Origin: Kaistella carnis
GTDB taxonomy: Bacteria > Bacteroidota > Bacteroidia > Flavobacteriales > Weeksellaceae
Length of the DNA stretch: 64,000 bases
Assembly (NCBI RefSeq): GCF_003860585.1
Contig: NZ_CP034159.1
Location: forward strand, 310,001-374,000
Direction of reading: 5' to 3'
Made by a program: the position numbers and the translations under genes. The notes beneath the pieces are model-generated. The model did no database searches. It saw nothing but the letters and a program-made list of their open reading frames with translations, and was not told the DNA's origin. Shown in pieces: positions 25,659-34,304 of the stretch (positions are counted from its first letter, which is position 1; every line of letters begins with the position of its first letter).

Positions 25659-26024
25659 ATCAGAAATATATTCTACATATTTATAGGCGGCGGATTAGGA
25701 AGCGTACTGCGTTTCCTGATCTCCAACTATACCCAGAAGTTGTGGAATGTGAATTCCTTTCCTATGGGGACTTTTGTGGTGAATATCATAGGGTGTTTTT
25801 TAATCGGCGTGCTCACTTCTTATTTCCTCAAAGTGGACAATTATCTGAAGTTTCTCTTGATCACGGGATTTTGTGGAGGCTTTACGACCTTTTCAACTTT
25901 TTCCGCGGAAAACTTTTCTTTATGGCAAAACGGAAACTATCCCGTCCTTCTGCTTTATGTTTTATTAAGCATTATAGTGGGTTTAATTGCGGTTTATCTG
26001 GGATTACAAGTCGCTAAAAATTAA
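25659..26024 (+). CDS. crcB: Fluoride channel CrcB/Fluc, start codon not canonical
   Basis: About 121 aa with four membrane helices. The family motif GFCGGFTTFSTFSAE is at about 67-81, and NIIGCFLIG precedes it. The dimeric Fluc channel exports fluoride. The conserved N-terminus IFYIFIGGGLGSVLRFLIS is in frame, but between the upstream TAA and this block there is no ATG, GTG or TTG. At the place where relatives start, the codon is ATC (25659). The first TTG (25740) would remove helix 1. Either ATC is used, the start was lost, or there is a base error. No fluoride riboswitch was recognised upstream. Confidence 0.75.
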   Translation: MRNIFYIFIGGGLGSVLRFLISNYTQKLWNVNSFPMGTFVVNIIGCFLIGVLTSYFLKVDNYLKFLLITGFCGGFTTFSTFSAENFSLWQNGNYPVLLLYVLLSIIVGLIAVYLGLQVAKN

Positions 26025-26070
26025 TTTTTATTTTGATAATGAAGCGTTTAAAAAAAAAATTCTAAAATAA

Positions 26071-26102
26071 TTTGGTCAAGATGTAAAAGTGTTTTATATT
26101 TG
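26071..26102 (+). promoter_or_regulatory. tRNA-Ser promoter, -33 and -7 boxes
   Basis: TTTG (26071-26074), 20 bases, then TATATTTG (26095-26102): an exact Bacteroidota sigma-A promoter, about 30 bases ahead of the mature tRNA. Confidence 0.7.
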
Positions 26103-26132
26103 CACCACTGAAAATGAGAGATCATTTTTAAA

Positions 26133-26217
26133 GGAGGAATGGCAGAGTGGTCGATTGCGGCAGTCTTGAAAACTGTTGACTGTAACAGGTCCCGGGGTTC
26201 GAATCCCTGTTCCTCCG
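26133..26217 (+). tRNA. tRNA-Ser (anticodon TGA)
   Basis: 85 nt. The acceptor stem GGAGGAA/TTCCTCC has discriminator G. The anticodon loop is CTTGAAA (anticodon TGA). The long variable arm is typical of tRNA-Ser, and the T arm contains GGTTCGAATCC. CCA is not encoded. A strong terminator follows, and the accessory region starts beyond it. Confidence 0.97.
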
Positions 26218-26220
26218 CTT

Positions 26221-26259
26221 AAATCCCTATAAGTTAATACTTGTAGGGATTTTTTTTTT
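26221..26259 (+). terminator. Terminator of tRNA-Ser
   Basis: Stem AAATCCCTA/TAGGGATTT with further pairing in AAGT/ACTT, followed by nine T. Confidence 0.85.
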
Positions 26260-26430
26260 AGGATTGGTGCCAAGTTTCTTTCATTCCACAAGATTAACAC
26301 CTACCGCAACATTATGGTGTTTACAAAAAAAATAGGTACTACATTAGACTCTCAATAAATTCGTTCTTTTGTTAACATGAGCTAATATCATGACGCCAAA
26401 TTATCACCGTATCTAATTTCAAATTAAGCA

Positions 26431-26952
26431 TTGATCAAATACATTCAGAATAAAACCCATTACACCGAAGTTCTGCAGAAGTGCAAAACCGTTAAACGCA
26501 CGTTATGGATTGGAACAGCTGATATTAAAGATGTTTATGTGAAGGATGGGCTTTCGGGGTCGAAACCTTTCTTGAGTGTGCTGAACGATCTATTGAAAAG
26601 TGGAGTAGAGATCCGTTTGCTCTACGCTAAAGATCCCGGTCCGAATTTTAGAGAAGATTTTGATAAATATCCTTTGCTCGCCAAACACTTGGAGCAGGCA
26701 CATTGTCCACGCGTTCATTTCAAAATTTTCGTTTTTGATTCGTGCGAAGTTTATATCGGTTCCGCTAATCTCACGGGCGCCGGCATAGGAATGAAAGGCG
26801 AACAGAGCCGCAATTTTGAAGCTGGCATACTCACCGATCTTCCGGAACTCGTGGAGCCGGCTATTTCCCAGTTCGACGAAGTGTGGAACGGTTCCCAATG
26901 CACCAACTGCGGGCGGAAAAAATATTGCCCCCTGCCGATTGCGGAGTATTAA
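26431..26952 (+). CDS. Single-HKD phospholipase D-like nuclease with Cys-rich tail
   Basis: 173 aa. One PLD catalytic motif, HFKIFVFDSCEVYIGSANLT (H-x-K-x4-D then GSAN, about 98-117), so two chains should pair to make an active site. The C-terminus CTNCGRKKYCPLP could bind a metal. It is expected to cut DNA or RNA phosphodiesters. The frame has a TAA two codons upstream, so the TTG at 26431 is the first usable start. It is the first gene after tRNA-Ser, at the edge of the restriction/toxin region, which suggests a defence-related nuclease. Confidence 0.75.
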   Translation: MIKYIQNKTHYTEVLQKCKTVKRTLWIGTADIKDVYVKDGLSGSKPFLSVLNDLLKSGVEIRLLYAKDPGPNFREDFDKYPLLAKHLEQAHCPRVHFKIFVFDSCEVYIGSANLTGAGIGMKGEQSRNFEAGILTDLPELVEPAISQFDEVWNGSQCTNCGRKKYCPLPIAEY

Positions 26953-26977
26953 CTTTATAGTTATCACATTTGCGTTC

Positions 26978-26996
26978 GGACTTAAGTCCCGTTTTT
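26978..26996 (+). terminator. Possible terminator after the PLD gene
   Basis: Palindrome GGACTTAAGTCC followed by CGTTTTT, 25 bases after the stop. The stem is only 4-5 bp around a TTAA loop, so support is weak. Confidence 0.35.
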
Positions 26997-27200
26997 CTTC
27001 TATGCAGCACCCAGATCATCGTAAAATTTGTCAGCATAGATCGTGCTCAGAATTTTAACTGAGGTAAAAAAAGAGATAAGAAGTCTTTTAATGCGCGGCT
27101 AATTAATAAAAAAACAAAATGGTAAGAAGCTTCATCTAAGTTCTTTTTTCCTGAATTTTAAAAAAGTATTTTTACAAACTTTAAAATCATAAAACGAAAC

Positions 27201-27596
27201 ATGAAAATAACCTCTTTGCACTATAAACCCCACAATCTACTATTTTTAGTCCTCCTAAGTATTGCATTATATTCCTGTTCCGCCAACAGAGGCAACGCGT
27301 CCTCTTCCTATCAATCGACCACGGTTTCTTATTACGCCAACAAATTTAATGGTAACAAAACGGCCAGCGGAGAAGTTTACAAACATTCTAAAATGACGGC
27401 TGCGCACAAAAGCCTGGCTTTTGGTACCAAAGTGGAAATCATCAATCCCGAAAATTCAAAAAAAGTAATTGTAATCGTGAATGACAGAGGTCCATTAAAA
27501 GCAGGCAGAGCCTTCGATCTGAGCCAGGGGGCTTTCAAAAAAATAGGGAATTTGAACGATGGGGTTTTGAAGGTGAAATATAAAGTAATGAAGTAG
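27201..27596 (+). CDS. RlpA-like lipoprotein (double-psi beta-barrel)
   Basis: 131 aa. A lipoprotein signal ends at Cys26 (ALYSC). The RlpA/DPBB domain spans about 40-131: VSYYANKFNGNKTASGEVY, AHKSLAFGTKVEI, NDRGPLKAGRAFDLSQGAF. The catalytic Asp (in NDRGP) and the Asp of FDLS are kept, so lytic activity on naked peptidoglycan glycans is possible, although the C-terminal SPOR domain of E. coli RlpA is absent. It would sit in the outer membrane facing the periplasm. Confidence 0.88.
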   Translation: MKITSLHYKPHNLLFLVLLSIALYSCSANRGNASSSYQSTTVSYYANKFNGNKTASGEVYKHSKMTAAHKSLAFGTKVEIINPENSKKVIVIVNDRGPLKAGRAFDLSQGAFKKIGNLNDGVLKVKYKVMK

Positions 27597-27632
27597 GGTG
27601 GATTTTAATGATGATGTAACAGTTCTTACATT

Positions 27633-27651
27633 GGGGTAATCACCCTTTTTT
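27633..27651 (+). terminator. Weak terminator after the RlpA-like gene
   Basis: Short stem GGGT/ACCC with an AATC loop, followed by CTTTTTT. Confidence 0.35.
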
Positions 27652-27750
27652 AAATTGAAACTCTGGTTTTGAAAGTGGAGTTTTTTTAAAAATTTTAATT
27701 TTTATGACTAAGAACTTTTCATATATTTACAACAGACTATAATGTATGAA

Positions 27751-27906
27751 ATGATATTTACTGAAGATTCATGAGTTAAAATCCCGGCAATTCTGCATTT
27801 GATGCGACTGGGTTATCAATATATTCCATTTAAAGACCAGCAAAGAATAGAAGAGAATAATATTTTTCCCACTATTTTTGTTTCCCAAATTTCAAAATAT
27901 GAGTAA
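27751..27906 (+). pseudogene. Remnant of a second, different hsdR N-terminus
   Basis: A frame of 51 codons reads MIFTEDS, stop (TGA), VKIPAILHLMRLGYQYIPF, then a helix and NNIFPTIFVSQ before a TAA. The pattern EDSxVKIPAIxHLxRLGYxY ... NIFxxIF is the N-terminus of another type I R-subunit group, in which the stop position is Arg (CGA to TGA). The frame ends over the first codons of the intact hsdR at 27899. It appears to be the stump of an earlier system replaced by the present one. Confidence 0.6.
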
Positions 27907-30277
27907 AAAATTATTTTCGGAAAGAGATATTTGTACCAAGTTTATTACACCCGCCTTGGAAAGCGCTGGTTGGGATAAAATCAAACAATTTCGTGAAGAA
28001 GTGAGTTTTACTGATGGTAGGATAATTGTTCGTGGCAAGTTATCTACCCGTGGAAAAAAGAAAAGAGCAGATTATATTCTATATTATAAACCCAATATTC
28101 CCATTGGAATTATTGAGGTGAAGGAAAACAACCATGAAGTTGGTGCAGGCATGCAACAGGGTTTAGAATATGCAGATGTTTTACAGTTGCCTTTCGTGTT
28201 TTCAACCAACGGGGATCGCTTCCTATTTCACGATAAAACAAATCCAAACACTATTGAAAATGAAATAGAATTGGACAACTTTCCTTCTCCTGAAATTTTA
28301 TGGGAAAAATATTTACAGTTTAAAGGACTTGCAAATGAACAGTCTAAACAGATTGTGGAACAGGATTATTTCTTTGATGGATCCGGAAGAGCACCACGAT
28401 ATTACCAGCAGAATGCTATCAATTTAACTCTTGAAGCAATAGCAAAAGGTCAAAACCGAATTTTGCTGGTCATGGCAACGGGAACTGGAAAAACATATAC
28501 CGCATTTCAAATTGTACATCGTCTTTGGAAATCAAGAACAAAAAAAAGAATCTTATTTCTCGCAGATCGAAACTCATTAATTGATCAAACGAAGAGAGGT
28601 GATTTCAAGCATTTCCGTGATAAAATGACAATTGTTCAGAAAAGACAAGTCGATAAATCTTACGAAATATATTTAGCAATTTATCAAGGTCTTACCGGAA
28701 ATGAGGAAGAAAAAAATATCTTTAAACAGTTCAGTCCGGATTTTTTTGATCTTATTATTATTGATGAGTGTCATCGTGGAAGCGCCAAAGAAGATTCTGC
28801 CTGGCGTGAAGTTCTTACGTATTTTAAGTCTGCCACTCAGATTGGTTTAACCGCTACTCCCAAAGAGACAGATACTGTCAGCAATTCAGAATATTTTGGT
28901 GATCCTATTTATACCTATAGTTTAAAACAGGGAATCGATGATGGTTTTTTGGCGCCGTATCAGGTGATTCGTGTAAGCATGGATCTAGATGTGGAAGGAT
29001 GGCGACCGGAAAAGGAGAAAAAAGATAAAGATGGAAACCTTGTTGAAGACCGAATTTATAACCGTAAAGATTTTGACAGAAATCTGGTAATCGATGAAAG
29101 AACACAAACTGTTGCCAGAAAAGTAACTGAGTTCTTAAAGAATACCAGTCGCTTCAATAAAACAATAGTTTTCTGCAGAGACATTGATCATGCCGAAAGA
29201 ATGAGGTCGGCTTTAGCGAATTTGAATTCAGATTTGGTGTTGCAGAATCACAAATATGTTATGCGAATTACTGGAGATAACGATGAAGGAAAAAGGGAAC
29301 TCGATAATTTTATTGATCCCGAACAAACCTATCCAGTAATTGCTACAACTTCTGAATTAATGACAACCGGCGTTGATGCGCAAACCTGTAAGTTAATTGT
29401 TTTGGATACCGAGATTGGTTCAATGACAAAATTCAAACAAATTATTGGACGCGGAACGCGGGTAAATGAAGAATTCGGCAAACTTTATTTTACCATCATT
29501 GATTTTAGAAATGCGACCGATAATTTTGCCGATCCAACCTTTGATGGTGATCCTGTTAGAATTAAAGTAATTGATGAAGATACACCTGCAGATGATCATT
29601 TTGAGGAAGAAGATAGTAATCCTGAGGATGATAAACCTGCGGTTGTACCAAGCGTGAAAGAAGGTCAGAAAGATTACACTAAACCCAGTCCATTTGATGA
29701 GAAGAAAACAAAACCAGAAAAAATTTACATTAATGGCGTAGACGTTACGATTTTAAATACAAGAGAATTGTATTTCGATAAAAATGGAAAACCCATTACT
29801 TTGAGTTTGAAAGATTACACTAAAGATTTATTGAGCGAAAAATATGAATCATTGGATCAGTTTCTTTACCTCTGGAAAAACTCTGACCGTAAAGAAGCCA
29901 TTGTAAAAGAATTGGAAGACCAGGGAATTATGGTAAATGAACTCTTGGAATCGGTGAACAAAGAGTGTGATCTATTCGATATTATTTGTCACGTTGCATT
30001 TGACCAAAAACCTTTAACAAGAAAGGAAAGAGTGAATAATGTAAAGAAGAGAAATTACTTTGCAAAATATGGCGAACAGGCGAGAAACGTTCTTACCGCT
30101 TTGGTTGATAAATATGCCGACGAAGGTTTAGATACATTAGAATCGATGGAAGTTCTCAAACTTAATCCTATTTCTGACTTTGGTTCTCCCGTAGAAATCG
30201 TAAAAACTTTTGGCGGAAAAAAACAATATTTAGACGCTCTGAAAGAATTGGAAAACGAAATTTATTCACTTGCCTAA
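27899..30277 (+). CDS. hsdR: Type I restriction enzyme R subunit
   Basis: 792 aa from the ATG at 27899 (the open frame extends seven codons to a TTG, which I rejected). The N-terminal PD-(D/E)XK nuclease is KRADYILYY ... PIGIIEVKENN (about 57-82). The SF2 helicase/translocase follows, with Walker A MATGTGKTYTAF (about 196-207), DECH box IIDECHRGSA, TATPKE, and motif VI IIGRGTRVNE. The C-terminal 180 residues resemble the EcoEI_R_C domain that docks on the methylase. It cuts unmodified DNA after translocation. It is the first gene of hsdR - two small genes - hsdM - hsdS. Confidence 0.95.
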   Translation: MSKKLFSERDICTKFITPALESAGWDKIKQFREEVSFTDGRIIVRGKLSTRGKKKRADYILYYKPNIPIGIIEVKENNHEVGAGMQQGLEYADVLQLPFVFSTNGDRFLFHDKTNPNTIENEIELDNFPSPEILWEKYLQFKGLANEQSKQIVEQDYFFDGSGRAPRYYQQNAINLTLEAIAKGQNRILLVMATGTGKTYTAFQIVHRLWKSRTKKRILFLADRNSLIDQTKRGDFKHFRDKMTIVQKRQVDKSYEIYLAIYQGLTGNEEEKNIFKQFSPDFFDLIIIDECHRGSAKEDSAWREVLTYFKSATQIGLTATPKETDTVSNSEYFGDPIYTYSLKQGIDDGFLAPYQVIRVSMDLDVEGWRPEKEKKDKDGNLVEDRIYNRKDFDRNLVIDERTQTVARKVTEFLKNTSRFNKTIVFCRDIDHAERMRSALANLNSDLVLQNHKYVMRITGDNDEGKRELDNFIDPEQTYPVIATTSELMTTGVDAQTCKLIVLDTEIGSMTKFKQIIGRGTRVNEEFGKLYFTIIDFRNATDNFADPTFDGDPVRIKVIDEDTPADDHFEEEDSNPEDDKPAVVPSVKEGQKDYTKPSPFDEKKTKPEKIYINGVDVTILNTRELYFDKNGKPITLSLKDYTKDLLSEKYESLDQFLYLWKNSDRKEAIVKELEDQGIMVNELLESVNKECDLFDIICHVAFDQKPLTRKERVNNVKKRNYFAKYGEQARNVLTALVDKYADEGLDTLESMEVLKLNPISDFGSPVEIVKTFGGKKQYLDALKELENEIYSLA

Positions 30278-30286
30278 ATTTTAAAT

Positions 30287-30697
30287 ATGTGTACTATTTC
30301 AGAGAAAATTATTCTTTGCACCTGCGAGATTAAAAATGTCGATAATCTTAAACATTACTGGATTCTATTTCGGTATGATCCAGAACAAGGAGAACTTTTC
30401 GTTGGGGAACCGCTTGGACTTTACGAGTTTTTACAAGCTGAAAATCCGAAGAATACTGCTTTCTTACTTGATAAATTAAATACTGAAAATCTCTTTGATC
30501 AACCTTTAGAATTTAAAGGAAAAGACCGTTTGCAAATTTCAATTCATTTCAAAGAGAATGAATACGCAACCGATTTTGGTTTCGAATACAAAAATGGAAA
30601 ATGGAAAATACTCGAATTTGATTTTTTCGATTGGAAAAGTGAACACGTCGAAATTAAGGAAGGTAAAATTAAAAATGCACTAAGTAGAAAAAAATGA
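30287..30697 (+). CDS. Unknown protein inside the hsd operon
   Basis: 136 aa, no family recognised. It begins MCTISEKIILCTCEI (three Cys in 13 residues). The rest is a mix of predicted beta strands (HYWILFRYDPEQGELFVGE, DRLQISIHFKENEYATDFG) and an acidic, Lys-rich tail. It starts 9 bases after the hsdR stop and overlaps the next gene by 4 bases (ATGA), so it is translated from the same mRNA. The base composition is AT-richer than in hsdR and hsdM, suggesting separate acquisition. Partner or immunity function for the following GIY-YIG-like gene is a guess. Confidence 0.65.
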   Translation: MCTISEKIILCTCEIKNVDNLKHYWILFRYDPEQGELFVGEPLGLYEFLQAENPKNTAFLLDKLNTENLFDQPLEFKGKDRLQISIHFKENEYATDFGFEYKNGKWKILEFDFFDWKSEHVEIKEGKIKNALSRKK

Positions 30698-31251
30698 TTG
30701 ATATTGAATTGGCAAATAAAGAGTTTTCAGAAAGCATGATTATAGAATTACAAAAAGCGGCAGAATATTCTAAATCAATCAAATTTAAAAAAGTTGCTTT
30801 AGATTTTAAAAACAATAAAATCCTTCATTCACAAATTGAAAATTTAGAAAATGTAATTTACATCATTAAAATTAAAGACGATTGTAATGTAAAAGCTGAA
30901 ACCATTTGTACTGCAATTAATGGTTTTAAAGGTGATGGCAATGTGAATATAAAATTTCCAAAAGTTAATAACTGTGCTGAAAATTCAGAAAATAAAATTC
31001 TTTATGTTGGAAAATCAAAAGGAAAAATAAAAGGTCGCTTTATCTCTCATTTAACGAGCAACAGTCCAAGTGTTTATGGTTTGCATTTAGAATATTGGAA
31101 AAATAATCCAATATTAAATGAATTGGAATTGGACCTTTATTACGCGCAAATCGATTTAAATCCGGAAGATAATGATTACGACATTCTGGAGTTACTAGAA
31201 ACTGCGCTTCACAAAAAATACAAACCAATTCTGGGAAGAAGCGGACATTAA
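30694..31251 (+). CDS. GIY-YIG-like nuclease-domain protein inside the hsd operon
   Basis: 185 aa. The C-terminal half fits a divergent GIY-YIG fold: VIYIIKIK (GIY position, about 49), KILYVGKSKGKIKGRFISHL (YIG position with the catalytic Arg, about 105-124), then LELLETALHKKYKPILGRSG (metal-binding Glu, about 164-183). The N-terminal 45 residues are a Lys-rich helix. A long insertion (about 60-100) lies between the two halves of the motif. If active it would be a sequence-specific nuclease; many such domains serve in restriction or mobile elements. It overlaps the gene before by 4 bases and ends 29 bases before hsdM. Confidence 0.6.
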   Translation: MIDIELANKEFSESMIIELQKAAEYSKSIKFKKVALDFKNNKILHSQIENLENVIYIIKIKDDCNVKAETICTAINGFKGDGNVNIKFPKVNNCAENSENKILYVGKSKGKIKGRFISHLTSNSPSVYGLHLEYWKNNPILNELELDLYYAQIDLNPEDNDYDILELLETALHKKYKPILGRSGH

Positions 31252-31280
31252 TTAAGACAAATAAAAGATTAAAACAAAAC

Positions 31281-32726
31281 ATGAGTATATCAGGAGTTAT
31301 AGAAAGTATTAGAAAAATAATGTGGCAGGATTCCGGACTGAACGGTGATGCACAACGTTTGGAACAATTGGGTTGGATGCTCTTCTTCAAAGTATTCTGC
31401 GACAAAGATCAGGAAATGGAATTGATGGACGAAGCTTACGAATCACCAATTCCCGAACGGTTCCGCTGGGAAAACTGGGCTTCAGATGATGAAGGAATGA
31501 CGGGCGATGAATTGCTCAATTTCGTAGACCGTGAACTTTTTCCTGCGCTCCGTAATTTAGATTTAAGTACCGGAAACCAGCGTGCAGTTATTGTACACGA
31601 AGTTTTCGATGGCAATAATAATTACATGAAAAGCGGAATCAACATCCGCAAAGTGTTGAACAAACTGAATGAAATCGATTTTAATTCTACCAAAGACCGA
31701 CATTCTTTTGGCGATGTGTACGAAAGTTTACTCAAGGATTTACAGTCTGCCGGAAAATCGGGTGAGTTTTATACGCCACGTGCAATTACCCAATTTATCA
31801 CTCATATTTTAGATCCCAAATTGGGAGAGAAAATTCTGGATCCTGCGTGTGGAACGGGTGGGTATTTAACTGCCGTCATAGAAAATATTAAGAAAAATGT
31901 TTCTTCCGTAGAAGATCTTAAACTGTTGCAGCAAAATATTATCGGGTGGGAATACAAACCATTGCCGTATTTGTTGGCGACCACCAATTTAATTTTACAC
32001 GATATAGAAATCCCAAATATTACCTTTCGGGATTCTTTGGATAAACCGCTTTCGGAATATCGAGAGAAAGATCGTGTAGATGTCATAGAAGCCAATCCGC
32101 CGTTTGGTGGAATTGTAGCAAATAACAACGAAAACAATTTCCCCCAAAATTACCGCACCAAAGAATCTGCAGATCTGTTTCTGATTTTAATGATTCACCT
32201 TTTAAAAATTGGCGGTAGAGCCGGAATCGTTTTACCCGATGGTTCGCTTACCGGCGATGGTGTAAAACAGCGCGTTCGGGAAAAACTTTTGAAAGATTGC
32301 AGATTACACACCATAATCCGTTTACCGAATTCTGTGTTTCAGCCGTATGCAACGGTGGCGACGAATCTTTTGTTTTTTGATAAAATGCATCACAACAACG
32401 AAACTTCAGATTTTGCCACCCAAGAAGTTTGGTATTACGAACACCGATTACCCGAAGGACAAAAATCGTACAGCAAAACCAAAACAATTAAAGAAGCCGA
32501 GTTTGATCCTATTAAAGAATGGTGGAATAACCGAGAAGAAAGCGAAGTTTGCTGGAAAGTAGATATAGATACTTTAAGACAAAGAAATTTTGATTTGGAT
32601 ATTAAAAATCCTCATAAAGTAGAAGAAGTTCAGGAATTTTCTTCGGCGGAATTGATTGAGAAACTTTCTTGTTCGTTAACTAAAACTAATAAATTGTTGT
32701 CTGAATTAAAAGAAGCGATTGGGTAA
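31281..32726 (+). CDS. hsdM: Type I DNA methyltransferase M subunit
   Basis: 481 aa. An N-terminal helical HsdM_N domain (about 1-140) is followed by the N6-adenine methylase: GEFYTPRAITQFI, motif I DPACGTGGYLTAV (about 192-204), and motif IV NPPFGG (about 273). With HsdS it methylates adenine in the recognition sequence, and with HsdR it forms the nuclease. The stop codon shares its last A with the hsdS ATG (TAATG). Confidence 0.96.
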   Translation: MSISGVIESIRKIMWQDSGLNGDAQRLEQLGWMLFFKVFCDKDQEMELMDEAYESPIPERFRWENWASDDEGMTGDELLNFVDRELFPALRNLDLSTGNQRAVIVHEVFDGNNNYMKSGINIRKVLNKLNEIDFNSTKDRHSFGDVYESLLKDLQSAGKSGEFYTPRAITQFITHILDPKLGEKILDPACGTGGYLTAVIENIKKNVSSVEDLKLLQQNIIGWEYKPLPYLLATTNLILHDIEIPNITFRDSLDKPLSEYREKDRVDVIEANPPFGGIVANNNENNFPQNYRTKESADLFLILMIHLLKIGGRAGIVLPDGSLTGDGVKQRVREKLLKDCRLHTIIRLPNSVFQPYATVATNLLFFDKMHHNNETSDFATQEVWYYEHRLPEGQKSYSKTKTIKEAEFDPIKEWWNNREESEVCWKVDIDTLRQRNFDLDIKNPHKVEEVQEFSSAELIEKLSCSLTKTNKLLSELKEAIG

Positions 32727-34231
32727 TGGCAAAAATTGAATATTCAGAATACTTAAAAAAATTACCAGTCAGCACATTGGTAGCAGAATCAATTTTTTCT
32801 GATTTGTCTTCTAGCTGTAAATTATATAAACTTTCAAAAATATGTAAAACATCAAGTGGAGGAACGCCTTTACGGTCTAGGATAGAATTTTATGATGGAG
32901 ATATTCCGTGGTTAAAGTCTGGTGAATTAAATGACGGATTAATTACAAAATGTAATGAGTTTATAACAGAATTAGGATTAAAAAATTCTTCTGCAAAATT
33001 GCAACCAAAAGGCTCAATTTTATTAGCAATGTATGGTGCAACTGCAGGAAGAGTGGGAATTTTAGATTTTGAGGCATCAACTAATCAAGCCGTATGTGCA
33101 ATATTTCCAGATGAGGGAAAATTAGATAAAGATTTTCTTTATTGGTTTTTAAGACAACACCGTTACAAATTTATAGAAATAAGTAAAGGTGGAGCTCAAC
33201 CAAACATTAGCCAAAAGGTTATAAATGACACTTTGGTTCCTTTGCCACATATTTCTTTACAGAGAGAACTCGCTTTATTGTTTTTTGATATTGAAAAAAA
33301 TGATAAACTTGATATCAATTTAATTCCTGTGCAATTTCAAGACAAAGTTAATTCGGTATTTCATAGTAAAAATAATGTAGAAATAATTTCTTTTGAACTC
33401 AAAAACCAACTTTCTTTAATTTCTCAATTACGACAAGCATTTTTAAAAGAAGCAATGCAGGGGAAATTAGTCAGCAACGAAACTTCTGATGGTAAAACCG
33501 GCGCCGATCTTTTAGCAGAAATACAGACTGAAAAAGAAAAATTAATAAAGGAAAAAAAGATTAAAAAAGGAAAACCGTTACCACCAATTTCTGAAGAAGA
33601 AATCCCTTTTGATATTCCTGAAAATTGGGTTTGGTGTAGATTGGAAAATATTTGCATTAAAATTACTGATGGTTTTCATCATTCGGTGCAAAAAGTTTCT
33701 GAAGGTTATCCCTACATTTCTGCAATGCATATTAGAGAAAATTCTATAAAATGGGATAATGGAATTTTTGTTCCTGAAAAAGACCATAGAGAACTTTTCA
33801 AGAAAGCAAAACCAAAAAGAGATGATATTATTATTACAAATAGAGGAGCTGGATGCGGAACTCCAGCGATAATTGATGTTGATTATGAATTTAGTTTTCA
33901 AAATGCTGGATTAATAGGCTTCGTCAATCATTTAATATCTTCAAAATATATTTACTATTTCATAATCTTTCAAAGACAATCCATTGTTGAATTTTTTGTA
34001 AACGGTGGATTACAACCAATGTTAAGTAATGTGATGCTTTCTAAATTGGAAATTCCACTTCCACCGCTCGAAATCCAAAACCGCATTGTTTCCAAATTAG
34101 AAGAACTCATGACCTATTGTGACGACCTGGAAACTTCGGTAAAAGAAAGCCAAAATTATAATGAACAATTGTTGCAACAGGTTTTAAGAGAAGCATTGGA
34201 AGTAAAGGAAGTTGCGGGAGAGGTTAAGTAA
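32726..34231 (+). CDS. hsdS: Type I specificity subunit S
   Basis: 501 aa with two target-recognition domains. TRD1 is at about 30-180 (YKLSKICKTSSGGTPLRS, IPWLKSGEL) and TRD2 at about 290-440 (WCRLENICIKITDGFHHS, YISAMHIRE). A central helix-rich spacer (LISQLRQAFLKEAMQGKLV, then a Lys-rich stretch) and a C-terminal coiled coil (NRIVSKLEELMTYCDDLE) set the spacing of the half sites. It decides the DNA sequence recognised, probably bipartite. TRD1 is clearly AT-richer than the conserved parts, as expected for exchangeable TRDs. One-base overlap with hsdM. Confidence 0.95.
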   Translation: MAKIEYSEYLKKLPVSTLVAESIFSDLSSSCKLYKLSKICKTSSGGTPLRSRIEFYDGDIPWLKSGELNDGLITKCNEFITELGLKNSSAKLQPKGSILLAMYGATAGRVGILDFEASTNQAVCAIFPDEGKLDKDFLYWFLRQHRYKFIEISKGGAQPNISQKVINDTLVPLPHISLQRELALLFFDIEKNDKLDINLIPVQFQDKVNSVFHSKNNVEIISFELKNQLSLISQLRQAFLKEAMQGKLVSNETSDGKTGADLLAEIQTEKEKLIKEKKIKKGKPLPPISEEEIPFDIPENWVWCRLENICIKITDGFHHSVQKVSEGYPYISAMHIRENSIKWDNGIFVPEKDHRELFKKAKPKRDDIIITNRGAGCGTPAIIDVDYEFSFQNAGLIGFVNHLISSKYIYYFIIFQRQSIVEFFVNGGLQPMLSNVMLSKLEIPLPPLEIQNRIVSKLEELMTYCDDLETSVKESQNYNEQLLQQVLREALEVKEVAGEVK

Positions 34232-34265
34232 AGTAATTAACTCGTTTATCTGAAAATGTTAAAAA

Positions 34266-34290
34266 TAACATATATGTTAATTTATATTTG
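34266..34290 (+). promoter_or_regulatory. Promoter and palindromic operator of the TAC-like operon
   Basis: A perfect 14-bp palindrome TAACATATATGTTA (34266-34279) lies 3 bases upstream of a TATATTTG -7 box (34283-34290), between the -33 and -7 positions. The ATG of the toxin frame is at 34305. This layout is typical of autoregulation by an XRE antitoxin. Confidence 0.6.
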
Positions 34291-34304
34291 GGAATAAAAT
34301 ATTG

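Noticed and set aside
26133..26217. Prophage or integrative element attachment site at tRNA-Ser
   Set aside because: No integrase, no duplicated tRNA 3' end and no phage genes found in the window.
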